Assembly (NCBI RefSeq): GCF_003937945.1
Contig: NZ_RSEC01000058.1
Coordinates: forward strand, 496,001 to 560,000
Direction: 5' to 3'
Length of the DNA stretch: 64,000 nt
From: Amycolatopsis eburnea
GTDB lineage: Bacteria > Actinomycetota > Actinomycetes > Mycobacteriales > Pseudonocardiaceae
The number at the start of each line of letters is the position of its first letter. Position 1 is the stretch's first letter. A program made the position numbers and the translations under genes. Positions 49,846 through 57,402 of the stretch are shown in pieces. The notes under the pieces were generated by a model. It saw only the letters and a program-made list of their open reading frames with translations, searched no databases and was not told the origin of the DNA.

Positions 49846-50582
49846 TGGCCCGCTACGACGAGATCGGGATCGGGTACGCGCTGGGGCGCCGCACCGACCC
49901 GCGCTGGCTCGCGCCGGTCGTCGACGCACTGGGTGCCGCGCGTTCCGTGCTCGACGTCGGTTCCGGGACGGGGTCCTACGAGCCGCCGGGCCGCCGCGTG
50001 GTCGCCGTCGAACCGTCGGCGGAGATGATCCGGCAACGCCGTCCCGGTGCCGCGCCGGTCGTGCGGGCGGTCGCGGAGGCGCTGCCGTTCGCGGCCGGGA
50101 CGTTCGACGCCGCGCTGGCGGTGCTGACCGTGCACCACTGGCCGGACTGGCGCCGGGGCCTCGACGAGCTGCGCCGCGTAGCGCCCCGGCAGGTCGTCCT
50201 GGCCTACGACACCGCGCTGCACAACGACTTCTGGCTCGTGCGGGAGTACGTGCCGGAGGTGGCGGCGCTCGAGCGGTCGCGCCCGTCGGCGGCGGAGATC
50301 GCGGACCACCTCGGCGCGTCGTCGGTGCTCCCGCTGCCGGTGCCGTGGGACTTCACCGACGGGGTGTTCCCGGCGCATTGGCGGCGGCCAGAGGCCTACC
50401 TGGACCCGGCGGTGCGGCGGGCCTGCTCGGCGCTCGCGCAGACGGCGCCCTCGGCCGTCGAGCGCGGGATGAAGCGCCTGCGGGCCGACCTCGAGTCCGG
50501 CCGGTGGCACGCCGACCACGCGGAGCTGCTGGCCCTCCCGGAGTGGGACGCGGGCTTCCGGCTCATGGTGGCGGCCAGCTAG
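49845..50582 (+). CDS. Class I SAM-dependent methyltransferase
   Basis: Methyltransferase of 245 residues, UbiE/Methyltransf_11-like. The SAM loop is VLDVGSGTGSYEPPG, with acidic VAVEPSAEM at the end of beta-2 and AEALPFAAGTFDAALAVLTVHHW as motifs II-III. It starts within the PAC2 stop (TGATG), indicating coupled translation. The 3-prime end overlaps the convergent MarR gene by 20 bp. The substrate is unknown. Confidence 0.88.
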   Translation: MARYDEIGIGYALGRRTDPRWLAPVVDALGAARSVLDVGSGTGSYEPPGRRVVAVEPSAEMIRQRRPGAAPVVRAVAEALPFAAGTFDAALAVLTVHHWPDWRRGLDELRRVAPRQVVLAYDTALHNDFWLVREYVPEVAALERSRPSAAEIADHLGASSVLPLPVPWDFTDGVFPAHWRRPEAYLDPAVRRACSALAQTAPSAVERGMKRLRADLESGRWHADHAELLALPEWDAGFRLMVAAS

Positions 50583-50988
50583 CCAGCTTCCCGACCCCCT
50601 CGGCCGTCCGGCGGAAGCCGTCCTCGCCCAGCACCGCCCGCAGCCGCGCGTTGAACTCTTCGACTTCGGGCGCGACGCGGGCCAGCGCGGCCTCGCCCGC
50701 CGCGGTCAGCTCCAGGACGATCGCGCGGTGCTCGCGCGGGTGCGCGCGCTTGGCGACCAGGCCGGCGCCGGTGAGCCGGGTGACCATCGCGGTCACCGCC
50801 GACTCGCGCTGGCCGAGGCGGACGGCGAGGTCCCGCTGGGTCAAGCCGCCTTCGCGGATCGCGAAGAGGGCGCCGAGCTGGGCCGAGGTGATGCCCGCCG
50901 CGGCGGCCAGCCGGCGGTCGGCGTCCACGCGCAGGCGGTGGGCGGCCTGCTGGAGCAGGAAGAACAGGCGCTGGTCGGGTTCGGGCAC
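50563..50988 (-). CDS. MarR-family transcriptional regulator
   Basis: Winged-helix regulator of about 141 residues. The HTH reads GGLTQRDLAVRLGQRESAVTAMVTRL, followed by the wing KRAHPREHRAIVLELTAAG. I take GTG 50988 (VPEPDQRLFFLLQQ) as start; ATG 51024 would add 12 residues and begins right at the palindrome. The divergent thioesterase gene shares the 24-bp palindrome 51025-51048, which is the obvious operator. Confidence 0.88.
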   Translation of the reverse strand: MPEPDQRLFFLLQQAAHRLRVDADRRLAAAAGITSAQLGALFAIREGGLTQRDLAVRLGQRESAVTAMVTRLTGAGLVAKRAHPREHRAIVLELTAAGEAALARVAPEVEEFNARLRAVLGEDGFRRTAEGVGKLASWPPP

Positions 50989-51024
50989 GCCCCGATCTTG
51001 ACAGGCGGAGGCGTCCCGCGCCAT

Positions 51025-51048
51025 CCTCACTTCACTAGTGAAGTGAGG
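51025..51048. promoter_or_regulatory. 24-bp perfect palindrome, MarR operator
   Basis: The arms CCTCACTTCACT and AGTGAAGTGAGG are exact complements with no spacer. The element lies between the divergent MarR (start 50988) and thioesterase (start 51053) genes and would cover both promoters. Its last bases supply GAGG of the thioesterase ribosome site. Confidence 0.85.
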
Positions 51049-51052
51049 GGCC

Positions 51053-51559
51053 ATGCTCGACATCGAAGCCGCCCGGCGGGGCCTGGAGAGCCAGCCGTTC
51101 AGCCGCCTCCTCGGCGCCCGGCTGACCGAGTTCGGCGACGGCGCCGCCACGCTGGAGCTGGACATCCGCGCCGAGCTCGAGCAGCAGAACGGCTACCTCC
51201 ACGGCGGGGTGCTCGCCTACGCCGCCGACAACGCGCTCACCTTCGCCGCGGGCACGGTGCTCGGCCCGGCGCTGCTCACCGCCGGCTTCACGATCGACTA
51301 CCTGCGCCCGGCGGTGGGGGCCACGCTGCGGGCCCGCGCCGTCGTCGTGCAGGCCGGCCGGTCGCGGGCCACCTGCCGGTGCGAGGTGTACACAGTGGAC
51401 GGCGACGGTGCGGCCACGCTGTGCGCCGCCGCGCAGGGGAGTGCCCGCCTGGCGCCGGCGCGTCAGGTACCGTCCCGGGATGAACCGCGCGAAAAACCGT
51501 TCACCGGTAAGGAAAACCCTGGGCAAGCTGCTGCACGCGCTGGCCTCGAAAATGCATGA
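51053..51559 (+). CDS. PaaI-type hotdog-fold thioesterase
   Basis: Acyl-CoA thioesterase family protein, 168 residues. The hotdog motif is NGYLHGGVLAYAADNALTFAAG, with the catalytic Asp or Asn in the helix after HGG, followed by FTIDYLRPAVGATLRARAVVV. The C-terminal tail of about 30 residues overlaps the next gene by 80 bp and looks unconserved. The ribosome site GAGGGG is part of the operator. MarR control suggests induction by an aromatic or fatty acyl compound; that is an inference. Confidence 0.9.
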   Translation: MLDIEAARRGLESQPFSRLLGARLTEFGDGAATLELDIRAELEQQNGYLHGGVLAYAADNALTFAAGTVLGPALLTAGFTIDYLRPAVGATLRARAVVVQAGRSRATCRCEVYTVDGDGAATLCAAAQGSARLAPARQVPSRDEPREKPFTGKENPGQAAARAGLENA

Positions 51560-52289
51560 CCCGTACACCGATCAGCTGAACCGGATGGCCGTCGAGCTCC
51601 GGGAAGAGATCGTCCGCCAGGGTGACCGGGTCCTCGATCGGGTGGTGGAGTTCGAGATCCGCAGCCGCCGCGACATCGTCTACGCCGGTGATCAGGACGC
51701 CGCCCTCGAGAGCAACGTCTTCGCCCGCGAGCACCTCGTCGGCGCCCGGCACTTCGGCAAGCCGAAGGAAACGCTCGAGTACGCGCTTTCCCTGGCGCCG
51801 CAAGGAGGCATGGCGCTGGAGTTCGGGGTCGCGTCCGGCAACACGCTGCGGACCATCGCCGGCGCCCGCGGCGGCCGCGAGGTCTACGGCTTCGACTCCT
51901 TCGAGGGGCTGCCCGAGGCGTGGCTCAACGGCATGCCCGCCGGCGCCTTCGCCCGCGACGACCTGCCCGACGTCCCCGGCGCCGAACTCGTCGTCGGGCT
52001 GTTCCACGACAGCCTGCCCGGGTTCCTGGCCGAGCACCCCGGGCACGTCGACTTCCTGCACGTCGACGGCGACCTCTACAGCTCCGCGAAGACCGTGCTC
52101 GACCTCTGCGGGCCGCGGCTGCGCGCGGGCAGCATCGTGCACTTCGACGAGTTCTTCAACTTCCCCGGCTGGAAGCGGCACGAGTACCGCGCCTGGACGG
52201 AGTACGTCGAGCGCACCGGCGTCGAGTTCGAGTACGTCGCCTACACCTACAGCGACAACCAGGTGACGGTGAAGATCACGAAGCCCTAG
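51480..52289 (+). CDS. TylF/macrocin O-methyltransferase-like SAM methyltransferase
   Basis: Protein of 269 residues of the TylF-type methyltransferase group (Methyltransf_24-like). Diagnostic segments are GMALEFGVASGNTLRTIA, VYGFDSFEGLPEAW and VDFLHVDGDLYSSAKTVLDL, with metal-type acidic residues in IVHFDEFFNFPGW. The start at ATG 51480 overlaps the thioesterase by 80 bp; ATG 51552 would give a shorter protein with an 8-bp overlap. Homologues act on sugars of natural products or cell-surface glycans. The stop overlaps the Mce gene stop (CTAG). Confidence 0.86.
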   Translation: MNRAKNRSPVRKTLGKLLHALASKMHDPYTDQLNRMAVELREEIVRQGDRVLDRVVEFEIRSRRDIVYAGDQDAALESNVFAREHLVGARHFGKPKETLEYALSLAPQGGMALEFGVASGNTLRTIAGARGGREVYGFDSFEGLPEAWLNGMPAGAFARDDLPDVPGAELVVGLFHDSLPGFLAEHPGHVDFLHVDGDLYSSAKTVLDLCGPRLRAGSIVHFDEFFNFPGWKRHEYRAWTEYVERTGVEFEYVAYTYSDNQVTVKITKP

Positions 52290-53296
52290 CCGTGGCAGCC
52301 TTCCTCGTTGAGCGGGCCGATCGAAGGCAGGATCAGCCCGCACAGGTAGCCGTCGATGAAGCGGCCGCTTCCTGCGATGTTGGTGCCGAGCCGGACCAGC
52401 GGCGCGAACCCCTTGATGCCGGCGGCGAGCGCGTCCTGGTTGCGCTGCAGCATCGACGTCAGCTGGTCGAGCTGGGTGAGCAGCGGGCCGACCTGTGCCT
52501 CGTTCTCGTCGATCAGCCCGGAAAGCTCGGTGGCGAGCTGCCGCGACCCGTCGAGCAGCGACGTGATGGCCTGTTCGCGGTTGCTCACCTCGGAGAGCAG
52601 CTGGTTGCCGTCGTCGAAGAGCCGCTGGACGGCGGCGTCGCGGTCGACGAGCGTCTTCGACACCACCCTGGTGTTGGCGAGCAGCGTGGCGAGCTGGTGG
52701 TCGCGGGACGCGAGGGAATCCGACAGCCGCGACAGCCCGGTGAGCGCGGCGCGGACGTCCTGCGGCGTGTTCGCGAGCGTCGCGGAAAGCGTGTCGAAGC
52801 TCTTCGCCAGCTGCCCCGTGTCGATCTTGTCCACAGTGGACGAAAGCTGGCCGAAGGCGGTGAGGATGTCGTACGGGACGCTGGTGCGGGACCGCGGGAT
52901 CGGCCGCCCGGGGTCGAGCGTGGCTTCGCCTTCCGGGTCGAGCGCGAGGTACTTCTGGCCCAGCACGGTCTTGAGCCGGATCGCCGCGCCCGTCGCGTCG
53001 CCGAGCCAGGCGCCCTTGGCCTTGAAGGAAACCAGCACGTGGTCGCCGCTCAGCTCCAGGTCCGTGACGCGGCCGACCTTGACCCCGGCGATCCGGACGT
53101 CGTTGCCCGCGAACAGGCCGGCCGCTTCGCTGAATTCGGCGGAGTAGGTGGTGCCGTCGCCGAGCACGGGCAGGGACCGGACGTTCAGCGCCGTCACGAC
53201 GCCCAGCGCCAGCACGGCCAGCCCGGCGATCGCCGTCCTGACGGGGGCGTCGGCGGCCCGGCGCGGTGACATGGCGTCGAGGGTGACGCACGCCAC
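52286..53296 (-). CDS. Orphan Mce/MlaD-domain protein
   Basis: Membrane-anchored Mce family protein of 336 residues (328 if started at ATG 53272). One N-terminal membrane segment (about 20-38) precedes the MlaD domain: TTYSAEFSEAAGLFAGNDVRIAGVKVGRV begins it. A long alpha-helical region follows (about 130-310) with repeated Leu/Asp helices that would line a lipid tunnel, ending in NEEGCHG. Mce proteins normally occur in operons with YrbE permeases and five other Mce genes, none of which is present here. Confidence 0.88.
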   Translation of the reverse strand: MACVTLDAMSPRRAADAPVRTAIAGLAVLALGVVTALNVRSLPVLGDGTTYSAEFSEAAGLFAGNDVRIAGVKVGRVTDLELSGDHVLVSFKAKGAWLGDATGAAIRLKTVLGQKYLALDPEGEATLDPGRPIPRSRTSVPYDILTAFGQLSSTVDKIDTGQLAKSFDTLSATLANTPQDVRAALTGLSRLSDSLASRDHQLATLLANTRVVSKTLVDRDAAVQRLFDDGNQLLSEVSNREQAITSLLDGSRQLATELSGLIDENEAQVGPLLTQLDQLTSMLQRNQDALAAGIKGFAPLVRLGTNIAGSGRFIDGYLCGLILPSIGPLNEEGCHG

Positions 53297-53341
53297 GCCG
53301 GGCCGCCAGCCGAGTCCCCCGATGAGACGAAGATCGCCGGC

Positions 53342-54523
53342 TCACGCGGCGGTGAGCGCGGGGTAGTCCCGGTATTCGAGCGCGTTGGCCGCGCGGTCGG
53401 TCATCCAGGTGAACACCCTGCCGAACAGCCGGGTGCTGATCATCCGGTAGGCGCGGTTGCGGCCGCGGATCTTCTCGGCGGTCAGCGGGGCCAGGAAGTT
53501 GCCCGAGCCCTTGCCGTTCTTCTGCCCGATCGTCGCCGGCTTGCGCAGCCGCTGCTCGTACTTCGCGAACGCCGTCACGTGGTCGCCGCCCGCCGCCGCG
53601 AGCTCGCCGGCCAGCACCTGCGCGCCCATCATCCCGAGCCCGGTTCCGGAGCCGCCCGGCCCGGCGCACCACGCGGCGTCGCCGAGCAGCACGACCCGGC
53701 CCTTCGCCCAGCGGTCGAGGTGGATCTGGCTGATCGAGTCGACGTAGAGGTCGTCGGCCGCGGGCAGCGCTTCGAGCAGCTTCGGCACCTCCCACCCGGT
53801 GTTCGCGAACAACCGCGTGACGAGAGCGCGCTGCTCGTCCGGGGAGCGGCGGAACTCGACGCCGTCGGCGGCGAAGACCAGGCTGACGTGCAGCTTGCCG
53901 GCCAGCCGGTGGCTGCCGACCGTCACGCCGCGGCCGGGCTCGTTGTACATGACGCTGGTGTGGTCGAGCCCGAGGTGGTTGGGCGCGGTGAAGCCGGCGA
54001 TGCCGAAGCCGAGGTCGCGGCGGAAGTCCCGCTCCGGGCCGAACGCGGCGGCGCGGACGCCGGAGTGCACGCCGTCGGCGCCGACGACCAGGTCGAACTT
54101 CCGCGGCGCGCCGTGGCGGAAGGTCACCTCGACGCCGTCGGCGGTTTCGCGCAGCGCGGTGACGCGGTCGCCGAAGACGTATTCGGCGTCGTCCTTCGTG
54201 TGTTCGTAGAGGATCCGCGCGAGGTCGCCGCGGAGGATCTCGACCTCGCCGCTCCAGGCGGCGCCGGGCACGGTCAGCGCGGGCCGCGCGTCGAGGCCGA
54301 GCACGGTCTGGTCGCCCATCGCCGTCTCACAGCGGCGGATGTCGGCCAGCACGCCCATCGCGGCCAGCAGCTTGACCTGTTCGCCGCGGAAGTCGACGGC
54401 CTGGCCGCCGGGACGCAGCCCGGGAGCGGCCTCGACGACGGTGACGCGGTAGCCGCCGCGGTGCAGCCACCAGGCGGCGGACGGGCCGGCGATGCCGGCG
54501 CCGGAGACGAGCACGGTCTTCAT
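53342..54523 (-). CDS. FAD-dependent monooxygenase (aromatic hydroxylase type)
   Basis: Class A flavoprotein monooxygenase of 393 residues. The N-terminal GXGXXG motif is VLVSGAGIAGPSAAWWLHRGG, the DG motif is VVGADGVHSGVRAAAFG, and the GD motif is RVVLLGDAAWCAGPGGSGTGLG. It would hydroxylate or epoxidise an aromatic or polyketide-like compound using NAD(P)H and O2. It diverges from a TetR gene, the likely repressor, across 115 bp containing an inverted repeat at 54583-54598. Confidence 0.92.
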   Translation of the reverse strand: MKTVLVSGAGIAGPSAAWWLHRGGYRVTVVEAAPGLRPGGQAVDFRGEQVKLLAAMGVLADIRRCETAMGDQTVLGLDARPALTVPGAAWSGEVEILRGDLARILYEHTKDDAEYVFGDRVTALRETADGVEVTFRHGAPRKFDLVVGADGVHSGVRAAAFGPERDFRRDLGFGIAGFTAPNHLGLDHTSVMYNEPGRGVTVGSHRLAGKLHVSLVFAADGVEFRRSPDEQRALVTRLFANTGWEVPKLLEALPAADDLYVDSISQIHLDRWAKGRVVLLGDAAWCAGPGGSGTGLGMMGAQVLAGELAAAGGDHVTAFAKYEQRLRKPATIGQKNGKGSGNFLAPLTAEKIRGRNRAYRMISTRLFGRVFTWMTDRAANALEYRDYPALTAA

Positions 54524-54582
54524 CGGGGGTTCCTCTCGGTCGTGGTGACCCGAGGGTGCGCGGCGCCGCTGACGGTCCGCGC

Positions 54583-54598
54583 ACGGTTCGCTGACCGT
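54583..54598. promoter_or_regulatory. Inverted repeat ACGGT-N6-ACCGT, candidate TetR operator
   Basis: ACGGTTCGCTGACCGT lies in the divergent promoter region of the flavin monooxygenase and TetR genes. A related GACGGTCCGCG half lies just upstream (54571-54581), giving a direct-repeat arrangement. Placement between regulator and enzyme is typical for TetR control. Confidence 0.5.
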
Positions 54599-54638
54599 TC
54601 GCCCGGTGGGGCCGGGTTCGAGTGGCTAGCATGGCGCG

Positions 54639-55289
54639 GTGGACCGCTCCACCGCAGACCGGGCCCCGCAGGACGGCGACGAAGCCGTCGAGGCGCGCAT
54701 CCTGGGTGCCGCCGCGCACCTCATCGCCGAGGAAGGGTTCGGCAGGCTGAAGATCGGCGCCGTCTGCGCGCGCTCCGGCTACGCGCGATCGGTCGTCTTC
54801 CAGCACTTCGGCGACAAGGAAGGGCTGGGGCGGCGGCTCGTCGAGTTCGCCGTCGAAGAGTTCACCAACTCCTACAGCGAGGCCGTCGCGGCCCGGACCG
54901 GGGCGGCCACCGCGACGCCGATGGACATGCTGCGCGCCCTGCTCGACATCATCTTCGAGCTGATCCGCACGATGCCGACGCTCAACCAGGCGTTCCTCGC
55001 GCTGTGGGGCGACGGCGCCGCGGAGTACTCGGCCCTGCGCGGCACGCTGACCGAGGCCGACCGCCGGTTCCGCTTCGCCATCGCCCAGACCGTGGCCAGT
55101 GGTGTCGCGGACGGCTCCATCACCGGCGTGCGCGACGCCGACGCGTACGCCTCGGCGCTGCTCGCCCAGCTGCGCGGCATCTCGATGCAGGCGCTGATCG
55201 ACCCGGACGGCATCGACCTGCGCGGCCTGCGCGCGGAGCTGGAGAGCGGCGTCGACCGGCTGTCCGCGGGGTTCCGCGGCACGCTCTAG
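54639..55289 (+). CDS. TetR-family transcriptional regulator
   Basis: Regulator of 216 residues. The N-terminal HTH is ILGAAAHLIAEEGFGRLKIGAVCARSGYARSVVFQHFGDKEGL in the usual TetR position (about 20-62). The C-terminal ligand domain is helical and ends GLRAELESGVDRLSAGFRGTL. The GTG start at 54639 lacks an evident ribosome site. It probably represses the divergent monooxygenase. The stop overlaps the convergent YggT stop in CTAG (55286-55289). Confidence 0.91.
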   Translation: MDRSTADRAPQDGDEAVEARILGAAAHLIAEEGFGRLKIGAVCARSGYARSVVFQHFGDKEGLGRRLVEFAVEEFTNSYSEAVAARTGAATATPMDMLRALLDIIFELIRTMPTLNQAFLALWGDGAAEYSALRGTLTEADRRFRFAIAQTVASGVADGSITGVRDADAYASALLAQLRGISMQALIDPDGIDLRGLRAELESGVDRLSAGFRGTL

Positions 55290-55561
55290 AGCGCGAACAC
55301 GATGCTCCGCAGCACGATGACGCCGATGAAGACCAGCGTGAAGGCGAGGTCGAGCGAGATCCCGCCGATCCGCACCGGCCGCACGACCCGCCGGACCGGC
55401 CCGATCACCGGCTCGGTGGCGGCGTAGGCGAGCCCCCGCGCCCGCCGCGCCCACGGCGGCGTGTCGGCGACCACCGCGACCCAGTCCAGCACCATCCGCG
55501 CGACCAGTACCAGCAGGTACAGGCTCAGCGCGAAGCCGATCAGCGACCACAGGGCACCCAT
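55286..55561 (-). CDS. YggT family membrane protein
   Basis: Small membrane protein of 91 residues with two YggT-type hydrophobic segments: WSLIGFALSLYLLVLVARMV near the N-terminus and LDLAFTLVFIGVIVLRSIVF near the C-terminus, linked by the family motif ATEPVIGPVRRVVRP. YggT proteins are linked to cell-division-site organisation or osmotic tolerance. ATG 55561 is fixed by GGAGG five bases upstream. An inverted repeat GTTCTCC-N6-GGAGAAC (55571-55590) lies just before the ribosome site. Confidence 0.9.
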   Translation of the reverse strand: MGALWSLIGFALSLYLLVLVARMVLDWVAVVADTPPWARRARGLAYAATEPVIGPVRRVVRPVRIGGISLDLAFTLVFIGVIVLRSIVFAL

Positions 55562-55592
55562 GGTTCCTCCGTTCTCCCTACCCGGAGAACGC

Positions 55593-55626
55593 ACGGACGG
55601 ACCCGGAAAGTGCCGGATCCGTCCGT
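55593..55626 (-). terminator. Hairpin downstream of the PL9 gene
   Basis: ACGGACGGACCCGG (55593-55606) pairs with CCGGATCCGTCCGT (55613-55626) with a single mismatch around a 6-base loop. It is 25 bp beyond the stop of the pectate-lyase gene (minus strand) and before the YggT gene. Confidence 0.7.
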
Positions 55627-55651
55627 TTCACAGCTTTTCACCAGGAACGTG

Positions 55652-57172
55652 TCACCCGAAGGTGACGACCAACCGGCCGTCCGAGGCGAAGGACCACCGC
55701 AGCGTCCCGCCGTACGACGCGCACCGGGAGCCGTTCGAGCCGGTCCAGAACTGGTTCGAGCTGTCGGCGTTCCCGGCGGTCTTGTCGTTCGACCCGTCGA
55801 CGGTGAACCGGCACGAGGTGTTCGTGCGGAACACCGAGGTGCCGGTGTCGAAGGAGAAGTTGCGCTCGGCGTTGTCGATGCCGACGTTGTCGGAGACGGT
55901 CATCGTGCCGGGGTTGCTGTTGTAGGTGAACCCGTGGTGCCCGTTCCGGTAGGCGATGTCGCGCCGCACGACGTGGTTGACGGCGATCTTGTCCCCGCCG
56001 AGCTTGAAGCCGTTGCGGTCGCCGTTCGTGTTCACCGTGCCGTCGCTGAGGGTCCCGTTCGAGTAGGCGAGCGAGTCTTCGATGGTCACCGGGCCGATCG
56101 GGCCGGTGTCGGTCTTGGTGTAGAGGTCCCAGCCGTCGTCGATGTTGTGGTGCGAGACGTCGTAGCGGAAGACGTTGCCGGTGCCGGAGGTGAGCTTCGA
56201 GGCGAACCCGTCGGCGTCCTCACCGTCGGAGTCGGCGTTGTCGTGCGATTCGGAGCTGACGACGAGGTTGTTCGACGGCCACTGCTCCTTGGGGGTGTCC
56301 GACGCGATCCGCGAGATCTGCAGCCCGGAGTCGCGGTTGAAGCGGGTCACCACGCGTTCGATCACGTTGTTGCTGCCCCCGACGAAGATCCCGTTGTCCC
56401 CGGCCCGTTCGACGACGATGCCGGCGACCCTCCAGTACGACCCGTTCAGCGCGAGGCCGCGGTTGGCGGGGTCTTCGGCCATGGCGGAGAAGTTCAGGAC
56501 GGGTGTCTCGCCGGCGTAGGCGGAGAGGGTCTTGCGGGCGCTCGAGGTCCCGCTGTTGGCGGGCGGGATCGTGACGGTCTGGGAGTAGCGGTAGGTGCCA
56601 CCCCGCAGCGAAATCGTGCCGCCCGCGCCGATCCTGGCGATCGCGGCGGGCAGCGTCAGCGGATCGGCGAGCGTGCCGGCGGCGGAGTCCTTGCCGTCGG
56701 GGGCGGCGTAGAGGGTGGTGCCCGCCTCGGTGCCGCCGGTGGTGAACTCGGCGTAGTCGATGTTGGGCAGCCCGCCCGAGGTGGTCGGGCTGAGCCGGAC
56801 GGTGCTGCTGGTGGCGGGCAGCGTGAGGGTCTGTGACGCCCAGGTCGACCAGGAGCCGGTGGCGGGGAAGGAGAGCGACTGGGTCTTGACCCCGTCGACG
56901 AGCAGGTCGGCGGCCCGGGCGCCGGTGGTGCCGTTGGCGAACCGGACGGTGACGCTTCCGGCGCTTCCGGTGGGGAACTGGACGTAGGCGCCGATGGCGT
57001 TGTCGCCGTTGCAGAACCCGGTGCCGGAGTAGCCGCTCCAGTTGCTGTCGATCGTGCCGGTGCAGGTGGCCGCTTCGGCTTCGACGCGGTGGGTGGCGGC
57101 GGCCGCGGGGGTGGCCGAGGCCGTCGCGGCGAGGAGGGCCGCGGTGGCCGCCAGTGTTGCGTATGAACTCAT
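55652..57172 (-). CDS. Secreted pectate lyase-like protein: CBM35-type module plus PL9 beta-helix
   Basis: Exported polysaccharide lyase of 506 residues. A signal peptide (to about residue 26) is followed by a CBM35-like beta-sandwich (about 28-145, RVEAEAATCTGTIDSNW and onward), then a right-handed parallel beta-helix of family PL9. PL9 features are LYAAPDGKDSAAGTLADP, a calcium-site stretch DADGFASKLTSGTGN, and VSHHNIDDGWDLYTK. It would cleave pectate by beta-elimination outside the cell. Three LacI-type palindromes lie upstream (57205-57332), so expression is probably sugar-induced or catabolite-controlled. Confidence 0.88.
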   Translation of the reverse strand: MSSYATLAATAALLAATASATPAAAATHRVEAEAATCTGTIDSNWSGYSGTGFCNGDNAIGAYVQFPTGSAGSVTVRFANGTTGARAADLLVDGVKTQSLSFPATGSWSTWASQTLTLPATSSTVRLSPTTSGGLPNIDYAEFTTGGTEAGTTLYAAPDGKDSAAGTLADPLTLPAAIARIGAGGTISLRGGTYRYSQTVTIPPANSGTSSARKTLSAYAGETPVLNFSAMAEDPANRGLALNGSYWRVAGIVVERAGDNGIFVGGSNNVIERVVTRFNRDSGLQISRIASDTPKEQWPSNNLVVSSESHDNADSDGEDADGFASKLTSGTGNVFRYDVSHHNIDDGWDLYTKTDTGPIGPVTIEDSLAYSNGTLSDGTVNTNGDRNGFKLGGDKIAVNHVVRRDIAYRNGHHGFTYNSNPGTMTVSDNVGIDNAERNFSFDTGTSVFRTNTSCRFTVDGSNDKTAGNADSSNQFWTGSNGSRCASYGGTLRWSFASDGRLVVTFG

Positions 57173-57204
57173 GCACGCCTCCTGGTGAGTGTGGTTTCAG
57201 CAGG

Positions 57205-57218
57205 TGAGAGCGCTCCCA
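57205..57218. promoter_or_regulatory. CebR-like LacI-family operator
   Basis: TGAGAGCGCTCCCA matches the Streptomyces CebR site TGGGAGCGCTCCCA at 13 of 14 positions on the reverse strand. It lies 33 bp upstream of the PL9 gene start, in the position of a repressor site. No LacI gene is in the window, so the regulator acts in trans. Confidence 0.7.
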
Positions 57219-57296
57219 GGAAACGACGGTTTCCGTTGAGGCGTACGGTATCACCGGCAATGCGGGGCTGGGGTGGGCCAACTGGGTTGTGCTGGA

Positions 57297-57310
57297 TGAA
57301 AACGCTTTCA
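57297..57310. promoter_or_regulatory. LacI-type operator TGAAAACGCTTTCA
   Basis: Near-perfect 14-bp palindrome with the central CG of LacI/GalR sites. It is one of two copies whose centres are 23 bp apart, between the PL9 gene and csoR. It could serve the PL9 promoter as an upstream auxiliary site. Confidence 0.65.
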
Positions 57311-57320
57311 GCGGCGTGGT

Positions 57321-57332
57321 GAAAGCGCTTTC
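57321..57332. promoter_or_regulatory. LacI-type operator GAAAGCGCTTTC
   Basis: Perfect 12-bp palindrome, the second of the pair upstream of the PL9 gene. It also lies 71 bp before csoR, but csoR has its own distinct operator. Confidence 0.68.
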
Positions 57333-57375
57333 TGGACACTGCGGCGATGGCGTGAGACCCAGGTCACTTGATACG

Positions 57376-57394
57376 GGTACCCCCTAGGGGTACC
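57376..57394. promoter_or_regulatory. CsoR-type copper operator
   Basis: GGTACCCC (57376-57383) and GGGGTACC (57387-57394) are exact arms around CTA. This G/C-tract palindrome is the form bound by CsoR proteins (TACCCC-N-GGGGTA type). It ends 8 bp before the csoR GTG, so it must cover the promoter, and the mRNA may be nearly leaderless. Confidence 0.85.
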
Positions 57395-57402
57395 TTGAAG
57401 GC

